Assembly (NCBI GenBank): GCA_964036155.1 | Contig: OZ038423.1 | Location: 45,275,249-45,339,248 of the forward strand | Direction: 5' to 3' | DNA length: 64,000 nucleotides | Source: Diploscapter coronatus | Lineage: Eukaryota; Nematoda; Chromadorea; Rhabditida; Rhabditidae | In this document: positions 63,418-64,000 of the stretch, in pieces | Layout of the letters: each line of letters begins with the position of its first letter | Numbering within the stretch: position 1 is the stretch's first letter | The notes under the pieces: model-generated | The model's input: the letters and a program-made list of their open reading frames with translations, nothing else | Database searches by the model: none | What the model was told of the DNA's origin: nothing | Program-made: the position numbers and the translations under genes

Positions 63418-64000
63418 TGAGCTATTCGTTTATGAATTAAATGATTTATTGTCTAGTTCAAATTTAAAAATAAAATGAATGTTTTGAGATTTTCATAGAT
63501 TAATTGTTGTTCGTCGCTCAGTTATCCTTTGCAGGATATCCAGGAAGCACCACGAGGAGGTAGACGAACATCACTTCCCGCCACACAATCACACACGCAC
63601 ACACCTGAAAACAAAATATTGATATTTAATGAATTTCTAGTGACAGTATTTCGAAGGGCATTTTTTAATTAAATAGAATGTGATAAATTGAACTTTACCT
63701 TCCTCTTCATTTCCTCAGCCTTCGGAATCTGCTTTTCCAAACTCGCCAATCGCCTAAGAGCCCGCTCGCACATCTTTTCATTCAAAGTCAGCTTATCATT
63801 TTCATCCGTGTCTGGAGGGTCGGCCATCAGCGCTTTCTTCATGGCAGTTTTCGGCGGCGGCGCTCGAATTCTTTCCTGAAATTTATTTTTTTTTTTTGAA
63901 AAGATCCACATCTAGTCTCTTACGATCAAATCTTCCTTCCACTTCTCCGGGAGCCATTGCAGGACGGCGTAGGGATCGTCGAAGACCGCGCGCGACGCCG
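63418..64000. repeat. Direct duplication, copy 2 (partner 18585-19180), running off the window
   Basis: Same orientation and order as copy 1, with scattered substitutions and a shorter AC run. Similarity continues to the last base of the window. Confidence 0.85.
63669..64000 (-). CDS. Zinc-finger-like protein of unknown function, copy 2 (C-terminal part only)
   Basis: Partial gene cut by the window edge. The exon 63924-64000 corresponds to the ADYMFSTSRAVF...PEEWKED exon of copy 1. The exon 63699-63875 encodes 59 residues aligning without gaps to copy 1, with shared TAMKKALMADPPDTDEN and EKMCERAL. The start of the second exon differs (ERIRAPPPK against TRIRGIPPK). Reading through the next donor gives the same short tail and stop at 63669. 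Splicing instead into the exon after the AC run at 63590-63604 gives a hydrophobic tail (VMFVYLLVVLPGYPAKDN), because the run is 10 nt shorter than in copy 1. Changes in the shared exon are conservative, so this copy may still be functional. Confidence 0.7.

Noticed and set aside
1..64000. CRISPR arrays, bacterial operons, rRNA genes or viral genes
   Set aside because: None seen; the exon-intron structure and gene content are animal nuclear.

Overview
The window looks like nuclear DNA of a free-living rhabditine nematode related to, but distinct from, Caenorhabditis. The signs are AT-rich sequence, many short introns (about 40-60 nt) with TTTTCAG-type acceptors, candidate trans-splice acceptors a few bases before start codons, nematode-type seven-transmembrane chemoreceptor exons, and gene content that (from memory) maps to C. 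elegans chromosome I: gcy-28, sec-8, the PPIP5K orthologue, the PDCD5 orthologue and the FCF1 orthologue. Exon models below were joined by hand from reading frame, splice phase and family conservation; no alignment or search was run.

Layout. 1-13276 (+): a receptor guanylyl cyclase of the gcy-28/natriuretic-receptor type with two alternative N-terminal ligand-binding exon sets that enter the same downstream exon. 14.4-18.5 kb: a decayed chemoreceptor gene (-), which is one arm of a large inverted duplication. 18.7-20.06 kb (-): a zinc-finger-like gene of unknown function, diverging from sec-8 (20281-25318, +), an exocyst subunit. 25782-34584 (+): a 38-exon PPIP5K inositol pyrophosphate kinase/phosphatase gene. 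35071-36050 (-): PDCD5, diverging from FCF1 (36298-38033, +), a ribosome-biogenesis PIN-domain protein. 39181-45007 (+): a large acidic, probably disordered protein whose introns carry several small inverted-repeat transposons. 46036-48229 (-): an SLC41/MgtE-type magnesium transporter. 48.7-51.6 kb: a Helitron helicase remnant and small repeats. 51.6-56.3 kb (+): the second, inverted and more damaged chemoreceptor copy. 56.4-63.4 kb: a 7-kb fold-back with 1.5-kb arms; its loop holds an apparently intact intron-containing tRNA-Trp(CCA) gene, degenerate telomere-like repeats and a repeat field. 63.4-64.0 kb (-): a second, direct copy of the 3' end of the zinc-finger-like gene, cut by the window edge.

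The conserved genes are housekeeping or signalling genes (secretion, inositol pyrophosphates, rRNA processing, Mg2+ transport, cGMP) and form no obvious shared pathway. Two tight divergent pairs (zinc-finger/sec-8 and PDCD5/FCF1) probably share promoters. The accessory sequence lies on either side of the conserved 18.5-48 kb block. The inverted chemoreceptor arms, the fold-back and the direct zinc-finger duplication together suggest past duplication followed by inversion.
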